Both the position numbers and the translations under genes were made by a program. The notes under the pieces are model-generated. The model was not told the origin of the DNA. It made no database searches and worked only from the letters and a program-made list of their open reading frames with translations. This document shows, piece by piece, positions 1 to 8,239 of a DNA stretch of 21,205 nt (positions are counted from its first letter, which is position 1; every line of letters starts with the position of its first letter). This DNA is from Symbiodinium natans (Eukaryota > Sar > Dinophyceae > Suessiales > Symbiodiniaceae), in contig CAJNDS010001368.1 in the NCBI GenBank assembly GCA_905221605.1, positions 1 through 21,205 of the forward strand. Reading direction: 5' to 3'.

Positions 1-582
1 CCCGTCAGGATTCTCATACGCTATTTATAGTCCTGGCGTGTCCCTTGAGAATGTCTCTGTCCCCGCTAGTTCGTCTCTAACTTCAATATGTAGTCTGCTT
101 CTTGTGTTCGCTGCTTTATATAAACCCCTTCACTTCTTCTTTTATGTTTATGCATTATAAGGTATAAAACAGTTTATAACCGTTTTCTCTAATTAATGAA
201 TAATGTTGAAGTTCAAGAAGGTGGATATTGATAGCTATTGCCAGGAACGGGAGAAGGCACTTTTTTCCTTTTTTTTGGTTGGGGTTTCCATATAATCCTC
301 TTAAAACCAAAAAAAGGGCACCCTTTGTAGTCCTAGGTTACTCCCGGGTCTAGATTATGGAGTGGATGACAGAGATGTGCAAACCGCACAAAACCAAATC
401 CACAAGCGGCTTCTGTTGTTTGAAACTAGACGTAATGGATAACAAGTTGTAGCTTCAGACATGGCAAGACAAGAACGTATCGTAAATACCGGTGTGCTTT
501 CATGTCAACTACAGGTGTAAGTAGCACAGGTGCAGAACGGCAAGCAAGAAAAGGACACGCGTGGATCATGGGGGGGGTGACC
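1..582. other. AT-rich non-coding left end
   Basis: I see no gene here. The sequence is AT-rich with no open frame of note. It holds one foldback (256-322, listed separately) and a short G8 run just before the TA microsatellite. Nothing resembles a promoter or RNA gene strongly enough to call. Confidence 0.6.
256..322. repeat. Foldback element, GGCAC/poly-T arms
   Basis: The left arm CCTTTTTTTTGGTT (267-280) is the near-perfect reverse complement of AACCAAAAAAAGG (305-317), with about 24 bases between them. The outer flanks GGCAC (256-260) and GGGCACC (316-322) are not exactly complementary but resemble the arms of the foldback at 15176-15245, which also reads GGCACC plus poly-T then GTTGGGGT. 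I infer a short non-autonomous inverted-repeat element shared with that site. No clear target-site duplication is visible. Confidence 0.5.

Positions 583-614
<32 letters not shown>
583..614. repeat. TA dinucleotide microsatellite
   Basis: An uninterrupted TA/AT run of about 27 bases (588-614) follows the short lead-in CATATG. It lies just before the first telomere-like tract. Confidence 0.95.
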
Positions 615-618
<4 letters not shown>

Positions 619-631
619 CGTTTAACTATGA

Positions 632-678
632 AACCCTAAACCCTCAACCCTAACCCCTAAACCCTAAACCCTGAACCC
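632..678 (-). repeat. Degenerate telomere-like tract (CCCTAAA)
   Basis: About six to seven heptamers of the C-strand type are present, including variants CCCTCAA, CCCTAAC and CCCTGAA. A G-strand tract follows at 789-815, so the pair encloses a core of about 110 bp. Confidence 0.85.
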
Positions 679-788
679 GAAGTAGGTCTAGGTGAAAACA
701 AGGGCCGGTACCCATCTTGTGGCTAGCGCCCTCTTGTGGCATCAAGCGCTCTCTGCAAAATATGCAGCCATGCCGCTGGTCGCTTGGG

Positions 789-815
789 GTTTTAGGGTTA
801 AGGGTTTAGAGTTAG
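789..815 (+). repeat. Short telomere-like tract (TTTAGGG)
   Basis: Three degenerate G-strand units (TTTTAGGG, TTAAGGG, TTTAGAG) lie opposite in orientation to the tract at 632-678. Confidence 0.7.
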
Positions 816-1019
816 ATGAGAGATATCGCAACTGCATGTGTGTTCAAGATTGTTTGGTGTTCTGTTAGGGCCCCAACTCTGGGTTGGAATTTTGGTAATT
901 TGTAACCTTGATAAGCGGTTATGATATCACGGTTTGTGGATTGCCTTCAAACCACCAGAAGTTGTGACATCCTGCTTCTTGGTGGTGTTAACACCCTCTT
1001 CGTTGTGGTGTCCCGCGCA
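816..1019. other. Unassigned spacer
   Basis: This is unique-looking sequence between a telomere-like tract and the G-rich minisatellite. The only open frame runs on into the minisatellite as glycine- and tryptophan-rich low-complexity residues, so I do not count it as a gene. Confidence 0.5.
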
Positions 1020-1142
1020 GGCGTGGGGGGGGGGTGGGGGGAGGTGGGGAGTGGGGAGGAGTAGGGGTGGAGGGCTGGGGTGGAGGGGGGGGGAGGGGTG
1101 GAGGGGTGGAGGCGGTGGAGGCGGGGTGGAGGGGTGGGAGGT
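1020..1142 (+). repeat. G-rich minisatellite (GGGGTGGA-like units)
   Basis: The plus strand is almost entirely G with T and A interruptions. Imperfect units of 6 to 10 bases such as GGGGTGGAG dominate the second half. It contains many GGG runs and so has G-quadruplex potential. Frames across it give only Gly/Trp/Arg or Pro/Thr low-complexity peptides. Confidence 0.85.
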
Positions 1143-1173
1143 AGTATAAATACCTGTTTGTCTGTTTACATGT

Positions 1174-1193
1174 CCGGGTGTTTAAAAAACCGG
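1174..1193. repeat. Small imperfect palindrome at satellite edge
   Basis: CCGG at each end and TTTAAA-type sequence in the middle make a near-palindrome of 20 bases immediately left of the satellite array. Confidence 0.4.
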
Positions 1194-1194
1194 C

Positions 1195-2250
1195 ACGTAG
1201 CACAAAAACATAAAAACATTTTTTTTCGCGGGAATAGTGTCAGTAGAGCCGTGCTAACACAAAAAGCATACACATATTCGCGAAAAAATGTGCATGTTCT
1301 TTGTGTTGGCCACGGCTCTAACACGACACATATTCCGCGAAAAATGTGTCATGTTTTTTTTGTGTTAGCAGAGCTCTACTGACACAATTCTGCTAACAAA
1401 AATGTCATGTTTTTGGTGCTAACAGAACTCTGGTGACACATATTCCGCGAAAAATGTTGTCATGCTTTTTTGTGTTAGCACGGCTGCTCTACTGACCACA
1501 TTTCTTGCGGAAAACAAACATGTCATGTTTCTGGGTGCTAACAGAACTCTGGTGGAGACATATTCCGCGGAAAAATGTCATGTCTTTTTTTTTGTGTTAG
1601 CACGGCTCTACTGACACATATTCCGGAAAACCGTGTCATGGTTTTTTGTTTAGCAACAGCTCCTGACACATATTCTGCGGAAAAAACTGTCATGGTTTTG
1701 GTGCTAGCAGAACTCTGGTGACACTTACTCCTCTGGAACATGTGTCATGCTTTTTTTGTGATAGCACGGCTCTACTGACACATATTCCGTGGAAAATGTG
1801 TCATGTTTTTTGTGTTAGCACAGCTCTAATGACATGTTTCTGGCGCTAACAGAACTCTGGTGAGTAGCACACGGCTCTACTGACACATATTCCAAACGAA
1901 AACTGTTCCATGTTTTTTGTGTTAGCAGAGCTAAAACTACTGCCACATATTCCTGCAAAGAAATGTTATGTTTTGGTGCTACAGAAACTCTGGTGACACA
2001 TATTCGCGGAAAATTGTGTCATGCTTTTTTTTGTGTTAGCACGGCTCTACTGACACATATTCGCGGAAAATGTCCATGTTTTTATGTGTTAGCACAGCTC
2101 TATATACTGACACATATTCTGCGGAAAAACTGTCATGTTTGGTGCTAAGAGAACTCTGGTGACACATATTTCCGCGAAAAATGTGTCATGCTTTTTTTGT
2201 GTTAGCACGGCTCCACTGACACATATTCCCGAAAAAATGTCATGGTTTTT
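1195..2250. repeat. Satellite array of ~56-bp palindromic monomers with trimeric higher-order repeat
   Basis: About 17 monomers of 52 to 61 bp are readable from their start GACACATATTCC. Starts are at 1325, 1381, 1435, 1494, 1555, 1613, 1665, 1720, 1777, about 1829, 1882, 1942, 1995, 2052, 2109, 2161 and 2218. Each good copy begins with a palindrome: GACACAT, a TTCCGCGGAA-like centre, then ATGTGTC (for example 1325-1350 and 1777-1802). It continues with a T-run, then TGTTAGCA or GGTGCTAACA. Monomer ends fall into three classes (CGGCTCTACT, CAGCTCTACT, AGAACTCTGGT) that recur in that order, giving a higher-order period near 166 bp where complete (1555 to 1720 and 1995 to 2161). The interval from 1720 to 1861 is shorter because one monomer is truncated at about 1829. 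Open frames across the array are products of the repeat. Confidence 0.92.
1245..1319. repeat. Inverted junction inside the satellite array
   Basis: The first portion of the array (about 1195-1270) reads in reverse orientation. AGAGCCGTGCTAACAC followed by an A-run (1245-1269) is mirrored by ATGTTCTTTGTGTT then GGCCACGGCTCT (1294-1319). The switch lies in the monomer palindrome at about 1270-1293. From here to 2250 all monomers keep one orientation. Confidence 0.8.
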
Positions 2251-2259
2251 GGTGAAATT

Positions 2260-2300
2260 TTACGAACACTTACCCCCCGATAAAGCACAGACTTGGAACC
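2260..2300 (+). repeat. Direct repeat, copy 1
   Basis: This roughly 41-bp segment starts with TTACGAACACTTACCCCCC, continues with an AAAGCA...GACTTGGAA block, and recurs diverged at 2380-2420. The copies start 120 bp apart and the sequence between them is not repeated. Confidence 0.85.
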
Positions 2301-2379
2301 ACTCCGCGTTCTCAGCCTTTAAGAGTTTTAACACAGGGGTTTCAATTCAGGGGATAACTTATATTTTGCTCCCTTGAAA

Positions 2380-2420
2380 CTTACGAACACTTACCCCCCC
2401 GAAAGCAAGACTTGGAAACC
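2380..2420 (+). repeat. Direct repeat, copy 2
   Basis: This is the second copy of the segment at 2260-2300. It differs by small indels, including one extra C in the C-run. Confidence 0.85.
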
Positions 2421-2762
2421 TGCAGACAACAACAAAAGGTCTGTCGCAAAAACCCCGACCCCGACCATTAATAATACCCCCCTGTACGGTAATGTCGTAT
2501 GTAGGCCGCGGCCCGCCGTTACAAGCAGTAATAATTGGCACGTGGCCACTTTTTCTTTCTCAACTAATTATCTCAAAGAGCGCAATGTATTAGATCGCAA
2601 GCAATAATTTATTGTGTCTTGACGCATCCTAGTGTACCAAAGTCCTCTGTATCGTAAGCAGTGTTTTCCTTTGCGCTTTAGTACCGTTTTATGTACTAAA
2701 GGTCTAATCCTAAGCACTTTTAACGGGAAGGGCGAGGAGGATAACTTGTGATAACTATACAT
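2421..2762. other. Unassigned AT-rich spacer with a perfect 9-bp hairpin
   Basis: No gene is supported. At 2676-2701 the arms CTTTAGTAC and GTACTAAAG are perfect complements around an 8-base loop; this could form in RNA or single-stranded DNA. The open frames on both strands here are short and overlap each other. Confidence 0.5.
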
Positions 2763-2955
2763 TTATCATAATTATGATACCTTATCGTAATTATGATAAC
2801 CTTTGATAACTTATCATAGTTATGATAATTATCATAATTATGAAAGTGCTTATCATCATTAATCATACTCTGAGAGATTAAGAACTTAAAGTTTGTCATA
2901 GTTATGAAAAAAATAATTTGATCGGGAAAGTTTAAAGTTATCATAATTATGATAA
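2763..2955. repeat. Cluster of TTATCATAATTATGATAA palindromes
   Basis: The 18-base palindrome or close variants occur at about 2763-2779, 2782-2799, 2811-2828, 2829-2843, 2895-2908 and 2938-2955. The centre alternates between ATAATTAT, GTAATTAT and ATAGTTAT. Half-sites (TTATGATAAC, GATAACTT) continue to about 3000. Spacing is irregular, unlike the neighbouring satellite. It could be a cluster of binding sites for a dimeric protein or an AT-rich cruciform-prone repeat; the sequence cannot decide. Confidence 0.75.
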
Positions 2956-2999
2956 CTTATGATGGGGAATTTGAAAGTTTTAGAGTTTATGATAACTTC

Positions 3000-3246
3000 A
3001 GGTTGGTATTTTGGAGTGAGGGGTGTGAGAGGAGGGGTAGGAGGGTTAGGTGCTAGTGGTGTGGGGTTGTAGTAAATTGTGTGGAAAGGGGCGTGTTGAG
3101 GGTGATGGGGTAGGGGTTGGAGTAGAGGGGGGAAGGGGGCAGGCTGCAGGGGGCTTAACTTAAACGTGCAGGTAGTTTCACAGCACTTGCGAATGCCAGA
3201 GTCCTTTCTGAAGCCATCCAAACAGCGACTTTTTTCACGCAGGCTG
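3000..3246. other. GT-rich then unique spacer before a poly-A run
   Basis: From 3000 to about 3150 the plus strand is G/T-rich with irregular GGGGTAGG-like units. From 3150 to 3246 it is unique-looking and ends directly in the poly-A run. The region could be a retroposed fragment with an A tail, but no recognisable RNA or gene source is visible. Confidence 0.35.
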
Positions 3247-3270
3247 AAAAAAAAAAAAAAAAAAAAAAAA
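3247..3270 (+). repeat. Poly-A run of about 24
   Basis: An uninterrupted A-tract follows AGGCTG and is followed by GACACGCACA and then a C-rich stretch with a C9 run. No AATAAA lies in the usual position upstream. Confidence 0.9.
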
Positions 3271-3512
3271 GACACGCACACCCCCACCCCCCCCCTACAC
3301 AGATAGCTTACAAAGAGAAAGCAAATGAAAATAAGAATAATCAGAAATTCGCAGTTCGTAATGGCGTGCGGCTAGGCCTAAATCGCTGGGCACGAGATTT
3401 CTGTGCCATATGTAGGTGTAATATTGTGTTTTGTATTACGAAAATTTATATTCGCTCTTTTAAAGCGATAAGAAAAACCCAAAGCTAAATTAGACCCTAA
3501 AGGCGGCGGGCT
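3271..3512. other. Unassigned AT-rich spacer
   Basis: No gene is supported. Two small hairpins are visible: GTAATA...TATTAC near 3418-3440 and TCGCT...AGCGA near 3453-3469. Confidence 0.5.
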
Positions 3513-3570
3513 CATATATATATATATATATTTATTATATATATATATTATATTATACTATATATTATAT
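3513..3570. repeat. TA-rich microsatellite block
   Basis: This is a TA dinucleotide run with TTA and TATTA interruptions. It marks the visible change from AT-rich sequence on the left to GC-rich, telomere-repeat-laden sequence on the right. Confidence 0.92.
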
Positions 3571-3896
3571 GAATGGATCCTGAAACCCTCAAAGCCCCGA
3601 GCTCCCGCATCCCCAGGGGCGTTCCGGGATCGCCAATGGGGCGGGGGGCGGCTGCTCTGCGCCACGCGGAGATCCCCGAAGCCTACACTGAACTTGGAAC
3701 TCCAGCAAAAAAAATGATTTTCTTTTCCTGCTGCTTCTTTAGGAAATATAATTATAAAGTACCCGATAATTGAAAAAACTATTTCCCAGTGCCCCTAAGA
3801 AACACTCGTCCTCGGGTGGTCGTCTGGATGGAGGCCAAGGACTGCCGCCTGACGAAGCTTCGGGATGGGGTCTCAAACTGGGGGGTTTTTCCGAAA
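3571..3896. other. Unassigned spacer
   Basis: One short open frame (3573-3773, 66 codons) starts within the end of the TA block and matches no family I recognise. A weak foldback, GGAAATA (3742-3748) with TATTTCC (3780-3786), lies inside an AT-rich patch. Confidence 0.4.
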
Positions 3897-3939
3897 TTAG
3901 GTTTTAGGTTAGGGTTAGGTTGGTTTGGGTTTTAGGGGT
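3897..3939 (+). repeat. Degenerate telomere-like tract
   Basis: Units TTTTAGG, TTAGGG, TTGGTTTGGG and TTTTAGGGG are of mixed length. The tract runs directly into the motif TTAGGGGTACCTTATTGG, which is shared with about 8682. Confidence 0.75.
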
Positions 3940-4236
3940 ACCTTATTGGCGTCCCCTATTACAAGGAATCCTAACTATCTGGAGGGGGGACTAATTCGGG
4001 GTCCTTCTTTTCGTAAACCTCATTCAAACCCGGGTGAAAAGTGAAAAGGTGACAGTTTTGTCTTGCAGAGTTGTTGCAACCGGTTCTAAGAACGATCAGT
4101 CAAAGTGTATAGGGGAGGCCCAACCCCCTCGACGTCTACAGTCGCGTGGCCCGTGATCCCTTGCTCTCGTGTTCAGCTGCTGCCACACGACAACCTGCTA
4201 GAGCAGCAGCCGAACCCTAAGACAAAACCCAACCGT
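3940..4236. other. Unassigned spacer
   Basis: Mixed-composition sequence with no open frame of note. A short C-strand heptamer remnant (ACCCTAAG, about 4213) lies just before the G-strand tract at 4237. Confidence 0.4.
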
Positions 4237-4258
4237 TTTAGGGTTTAGGGTTTAGGGT
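4237..4258 (+). repeat. Telomere-like tract (TTTAGGG x3)
   Basis: Three consecutive near-perfect heptamers follow a run of AAAACCCAACC on the opposite strand sense. Confidence 0.88.
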
Positions 4259-4459
4259 GAAAACCGATTTTTGCATTACAACAGCAGGCCACTACTACCC
4301 CGTGGATCCGCGAACCCTCAACACGAACCTGGGCTTTCAGGACAGCAGAATTAAGAGGAGCCCCGGTCAAGAGAGGTAAGCAAGGAGAACCTCGGGCATC
4401 CACGATCAAGGTTTTGGGGGTTGAGGGGCTTAGGTTTTCCCTCCTGCACAGCTGGGCGG

Positions 4460-4511
4460 TTTAGGGTTGAGGGTTGAGGGTTGGGTTCTGGTTTAGGGTT
4501 TAGGGTTTAGG
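4460..4511 (+). repeat. Telomere-like tract with TTGAGGG variants
   Basis: About seven units: TTTAGGG, TTGAGGG (twice), TTGGG, then three TTTAGGG. The variant TTGAGGG also appears at 7214-7254. Confidence 0.88.
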
Positions 4512-5400
4512 CTTCCGTTCGGCGCGCCTGAGGCAACCTAGGCCCGCAAAACACCAAGCCCTTAAAACGGGCAATAGTGGCCTCGGAGGCCCTCCACTCG
4601 TCTTAGCACAGCTACCACCTTTCTTTCGGGTGTCAAAATAAGGACCTTATGGGTATACTTGAAAAGCAAGATCTTTTCTCAAGATAAGTAGAAAAAAGAT
4701 GAGTAGACAAAGAACAGGGCCTTCTAGATGTACATAAGTAAAATGCGTTTACATTGGGAGGTAATTTTTCGGGAGGGATCGGCGGCTTTCAGGCCGTAAG
4801 GGCTCAAGAGCATCTTTGCTGCAGTGATTCTACAGGTTTTCGCAACGTCGTAAGTAGGGCTTCACAGCTTCTGAAAAAGGTGTTTAAGTTATTGTGGGGG
4901 GGGAGGAGTGTTGCGGCTTTTTTGGGGGGCTCAGGGTGCCTCGGTTGAGCTCGCAAAAAACCTCGTTCAGAAGTTGGTGTGGTGCTGCGGCATCATTCAG
5001 CTTGGAGCTCAGAGTGGTGGAGTTGCATGGGCACTTCTCTAAAATCAACGGCACTCCTTTGCTTCTAGGTAAAACCGAGAACCTCACGACAAGATCTTCG
5101 ACTTTGAGCCTTGGGAGCCTCCGGATTCAGGCCCAGGCCCTCCAACTTACCACACCAGTTGAGGACCTCAACTTACCACCACAAGTTTGAGCCCTCCCAG
5201 AAGGCCCGAAGACGGAATTTTTCCGCCACTGGTAACCCCAAACTGCAAAGGGCGCACCTCCCGCTGCAGGCGCCTGCGCAGACATGGACACTTTACATGA
5301 CCAAAACCCACCCCCACAGCTTCGGTCTTGAAAGCCCTGAGGGGCATGGAACCCACAGTTCTCCATCGAGCTTGGGGAAGAGGGGAAGACTCGCGTTCTG
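4512..5400. other. Unique GC-rich stretch, no supported gene
   Basis: Short open frames of 60 to 100 codons occur on both strands and overlap, which is typical of non-coding GC-rich DNA. Hairpins include 4576-4598 (AGTGGCCTC with GAGGCC...CCACT) and 4658-4683, an imperfect palindrome centred on AGATCT with arms CTTGA.AAAG and CTTTTCTCAAG. No splice-consistent gene model can be defended. Confidence 0.45.
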
Positions 5401-5407
5401 CTCTAGA

Positions 5408-5445
5408 CCCTAAACCCTGAAACCCTAAACCCTAAACCCTAAACC
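5408..5445 (-). repeat. Telomere-like tract (CCCTAAA)
   Basis: Five C-strand units are present with one CCCTGAAA variant. After about 75 bp comes a weak G-strand tract (GGGTTTCGGGTCATTTCGGG, about 5521-5540). Confidence 0.88.
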
Positions 5446-5613
5446 GTGTTTCCTCAGAGCGTCTTAAGATCATCTCAGGCTAGCAACTTGATGAGGTCTT
5501 CGACTGAATCCTTCTTGTGAGGGTTTCGGGTCATTTCGGGTGCTGCCGGTCATATAGCAACTAGCCAGAGAAAGCCTACTTGTTGGAGAAACGCGGGTAG
5601 GTGAGCAAAGTCT

Positions 5614-5625
5614 GGGGGGGGGGGG
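5614..5625 (+). repeat. Poly-G run (12)
   Basis: A pure G homopolymer, followed shortly by further G-rich sequence to about 5650. Confidence 0.95.
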
Positions 5626-7100
5626 CAGAACTTGGGTGGGGGAGGGGGGGGCGGGAGTTCAAGAGCTTTAAAGCGCCCACACGCAGGACGTGGAAGCCCC
5701 AGGCCCAACTGTAAAACTGGGGAAAGTTTGATAGAGGCCTTGTTTCTCTGGGGCTTCTGGGCTCTGGGGGGCGACTGTGACTCGACCGAAATCACCCTTC
5801 CAAATCCTCCGCTGCGCTCGACTTCTCCGAAATCTGGCGGCACAACCCCCCCCTAGAAGATGAAAACCGAAGCCTGCACTTACCCAGAGTAACCTATGTA
5901 CCCTGAAACAAGATGAAGGCACCCAACACGTTGACCTGAACTGAATGCACCTTCCGCCAATCTCAGGGTAGATAGGCCACACTAGGTCGACCCAAACTCG
6001 TCGCAAACCCCCGGCGCCCCTGCCTCACTTCCTGCTCCTGCAGCGTCGCCAGATTGCCCAGCTGGCTCTGAATGTGCGCCACAAGCTGGCAACTCCTTGA
6101 TTCCCCCCTAAAAAAGCTTAGGGCTTTGGGGGGGGATGTTCAGGGCTCAGGGCTTGCATGTAGGCCTTTTAGCGTCCGGCAGAGGCTTCTTGCCCAGCTT
6201 TTCAATGAGGCGGTTTGGGGATGACACGGCATGCGGGGTTTCAAAACGCAAATTCCTCATTTCTGGACTGTTCAAGGCTTTGCGCTGAAGGGCTTCAAAA
6301 GGCAGCAGAGCCCCTCCACTTGTCGTAGTCTTGAGGAAGCATGAAAACCGAGGGCCCAACCCAAACACAACCCTAAGCCGTCTAAACCCCATTCACAGGG
6401 CTGAGGATCTGGAGCTGTTCCCCCAGCATCGGGCCCTGCATGAACGGTGCTCAGCCGGTCTCAATCTCAACTTAAGCAAAGCTCCATGCTTGAATTCGTG
6501 CCCTCTCGAGCCTATACAGCTGCGATGCGGCGCTCGAGTGGCCGGGGAACTATCCAGAACCCGTTCCAAACACGACCGACTGAGTCATTCCCTGCAAACC
6601 TATGCGCACCTAAGTGATAAGGCTCCATGTGTGCCGACACTGTACGCCTTACGCGATGGGCACGATTTATCACCCCCAGACTTCTAAGTCGTTGTTGTTT
6701 TTTTCACGGTGATGGAAGCCATCTGAGGATCGTGGATTTTCCTGCAACCTGGACATGGCATGTGGTGGAATTGCTTCGCACGACTTTCAAAGCCCCACTG
6801 GCTGAACCTCTAAACCAGAAGGAACTTCAAATAATATGGGGGTCGGAAAAATGACTAATATTAGGTATATTTGTACTATACTAACCCCCCAAGACCTATT
6901 CTAATTCTTCAGCCCCCTGTATTGTCTCAACACACAGCCGAGCACAACCGCTGGGTCCAGGGTTGGCCTGCATCATTGTCGTGGTTGGCGGTTGCGGCGG
7001 CGTTGGCACGAGCTCCTGTCTGCCCGATAAAGGCGCGAGGCAGGGGCTTCGGATGGGCTTCGGGGATTCAAACCTGAGAATTGCTAGCAGAAGGTATGTT

Positions 7101-7114
7101 GGGGGGGGGGGGGG
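7101..7114 (+). repeat. Poly-G run (14)
   Basis: A pure G homopolymer followed by GGGAGAGGGGGGTTAGGG, so it merges into telomere-like sequence. Confidence 0.95.
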
Positions 7115-7213
7115 TGGGAGAGGGGGGTTAGGGTTTGGACCAAGAGGAGGAGACATGATGTAAGAGCCAGCATCCGGGCCTCCTGGGGTTAGGCACAAGA
7201 TGCTAATTTCAGG

Positions 7214-7254
7214 AGGGTTTAGGGTTGAGGACTGAGGGTTGAGGAGTTTCAGGG
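7214..7254 (+). repeat. Degenerate telomere-like tract
   Basis: About five to six units mixing TTTAGGG, TTGAGG, CTGAGGG and TTTCAGGG. Confidence 0.75.
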
Positions 7255-7768
7255 GGCGGGCTCGGATCTTCGCAAACGGGAAGTTGTCGCAGTGCTCAGG
7301 GTTTCGGAAGGGGCATGGTTCGGGTCTGCCTTTCTGAAAAACACTTGATAAACCTTGGTGCGTTTACGGATTAAGTCTTGCGCTTGGTGGCTGGCCTGTG
7401 CGACGGCGGGCAATGCCTGGCAACAGGCCGCGGCTTTGCATTCGCCGAGGTTCCCCCGAACATGCACATACATGACACAGCGATGCGTCTTGCAGTCCAT
7501 AGACGCTGTCTTAGAATCATTCGATTCATAGGACCCAACAGGGATCCGAAGTTAGTGTTACACAGGCACGCAGTGTCTTAGCTAAGTGCACCCCAAACTC
7601 CCATTTTTTTCCCAGGATTCGCCCCCAAAAGCTTGACCCTCCGTCCTCCTGAGACGTAAGGTCAGCTTTAAGGGGCAGCAAAGTTCCGGGCTTAACTCCT
7701 TTGTGCTCGCACTTGGGGTTTGCGGATGTCAGGATGTTGGGATCGTGCACGCTTTGAGGGCGGCAGTG
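7255..7768. other. Unique spacer, no supported gene
   Basis: Short overlapping open frames of 67 to 83 codons on both strands with no recognised domain. Confidence 0.4.
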
Positions 7769-7803
7769 AAACCCTAAACCCTAAATCCTAAACCCTGAAC
7801 CCT
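7769..7803 (-). repeat. Telomere-like tract (CCCTAAA)
   Basis: Five C-strand units with variants CCCTAAAT and CCCTGAA. A degenerate G-strand tract follows at 7912-7958, leaving a core of about 108 bp. Confidence 0.88.
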
Positions 7804-7911
7804 CCTGGAAGATGAACTTCGAGGGTTCAGCCTTCAGGGCCCTCTAAACTCAATCCCCCGACTCCTGCGAGGGCCCCTAAGAAGCCCCATAGCTACCCAC
7901 AAAGGACTTTT

Positions 7912-7958
7912 GTTTAGGGCTTTTGGGGTTTAGGGCCCTCAGGATTTAACGTTCAGGG
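7912..7958 (+). repeat. Degenerate telomere-like tract (TTTAGGG)
   Basis: Units GTTTAGGG, CTTTTGGGG, TTTAGGG and TTCAGGG with insertions. Confidence 0.7.
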
Positions 7959-7998
7959 CGCCCGCTAAACCCTGCAAAACCAAATTCAGATCCCATAC

Positions 7999-8051
7999 CC
8001 CTAAACCCTAAACCCTAAACCCTAAACCCTAAACCCTAAACCCTAAACCCT
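7999..8051 (-). repeat. Telomere-like tract, 7 perfect CCCTAAA
   Basis: Seven uninterrupted CCCTAAA units (7999-8047) plus CCCT. It pairs with the 12-copy TTTAGGG tract at 8156-8239 across about 104 bp. Confidence 0.97.
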
Positions 8052-8155
8052 CGAGAGACTGCCCGGCCTTCCGAGCCACAGCTGCCACACTCTGCAGCTG
8101 AAGGTCCTCTGGTTGCTTCTCTTCTTGGCTCTTGGTGGAGCGATTAGGGTTTGGG

Positions 8156-8239
8156 TTTAGGGTTTAGGGTTTAGGGTTTAGGGTTTAGGGTTTAGGGTTT
8201 AGGGTTTAGGGTTTAGGGTTTAGGGTTTAGGGTTTAGGG
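8156..8239 (+). repeat. Telomere-like tract, 12 perfect TTTAGGG
   Basis: The longest uninterrupted heptamer array in the window: 84 bases, 12 exact copies, preceded by one degenerate unit. It lies in inverse orientation to the tract at 7999-8051 and can fold back on it. Confidence 0.98.

Larger units (their letters stand above)
5447..7213. other. Long unique-looking GC-rich stretch with poly-G
   Basis: Almost 1.8 kb without a strong telomere tract. G12 lies at 5614-5625 and G14 at 7101-7114. Overlapping open frames on both strands (plus 6331-6687, 118 codons; minus 5668-6006, 112 codons) lack any domain I recognise. A small AT-rich hairpin, TTAG.TATA...TATACTAA, lies at about 6860-6884 beside GGGGGTC and CCCCCC. 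If a gene lies in the right-hand part of the window, pieces could be here, but no start, splice pattern or family supports one. Confidence 0.4.

Noticed and set aside
988-1203. Proline-rich or glycine-rich small proteins across the minisatellite
   Set aside because: Both strands are open only because of low-complexity G/C sequence.
1195-2250. CRISPR array
   Set aside because: Repeats touch each other with no unique spacers, monomers vary freely in length and sequence, and the surrounding DNA is eukaryotic in character.
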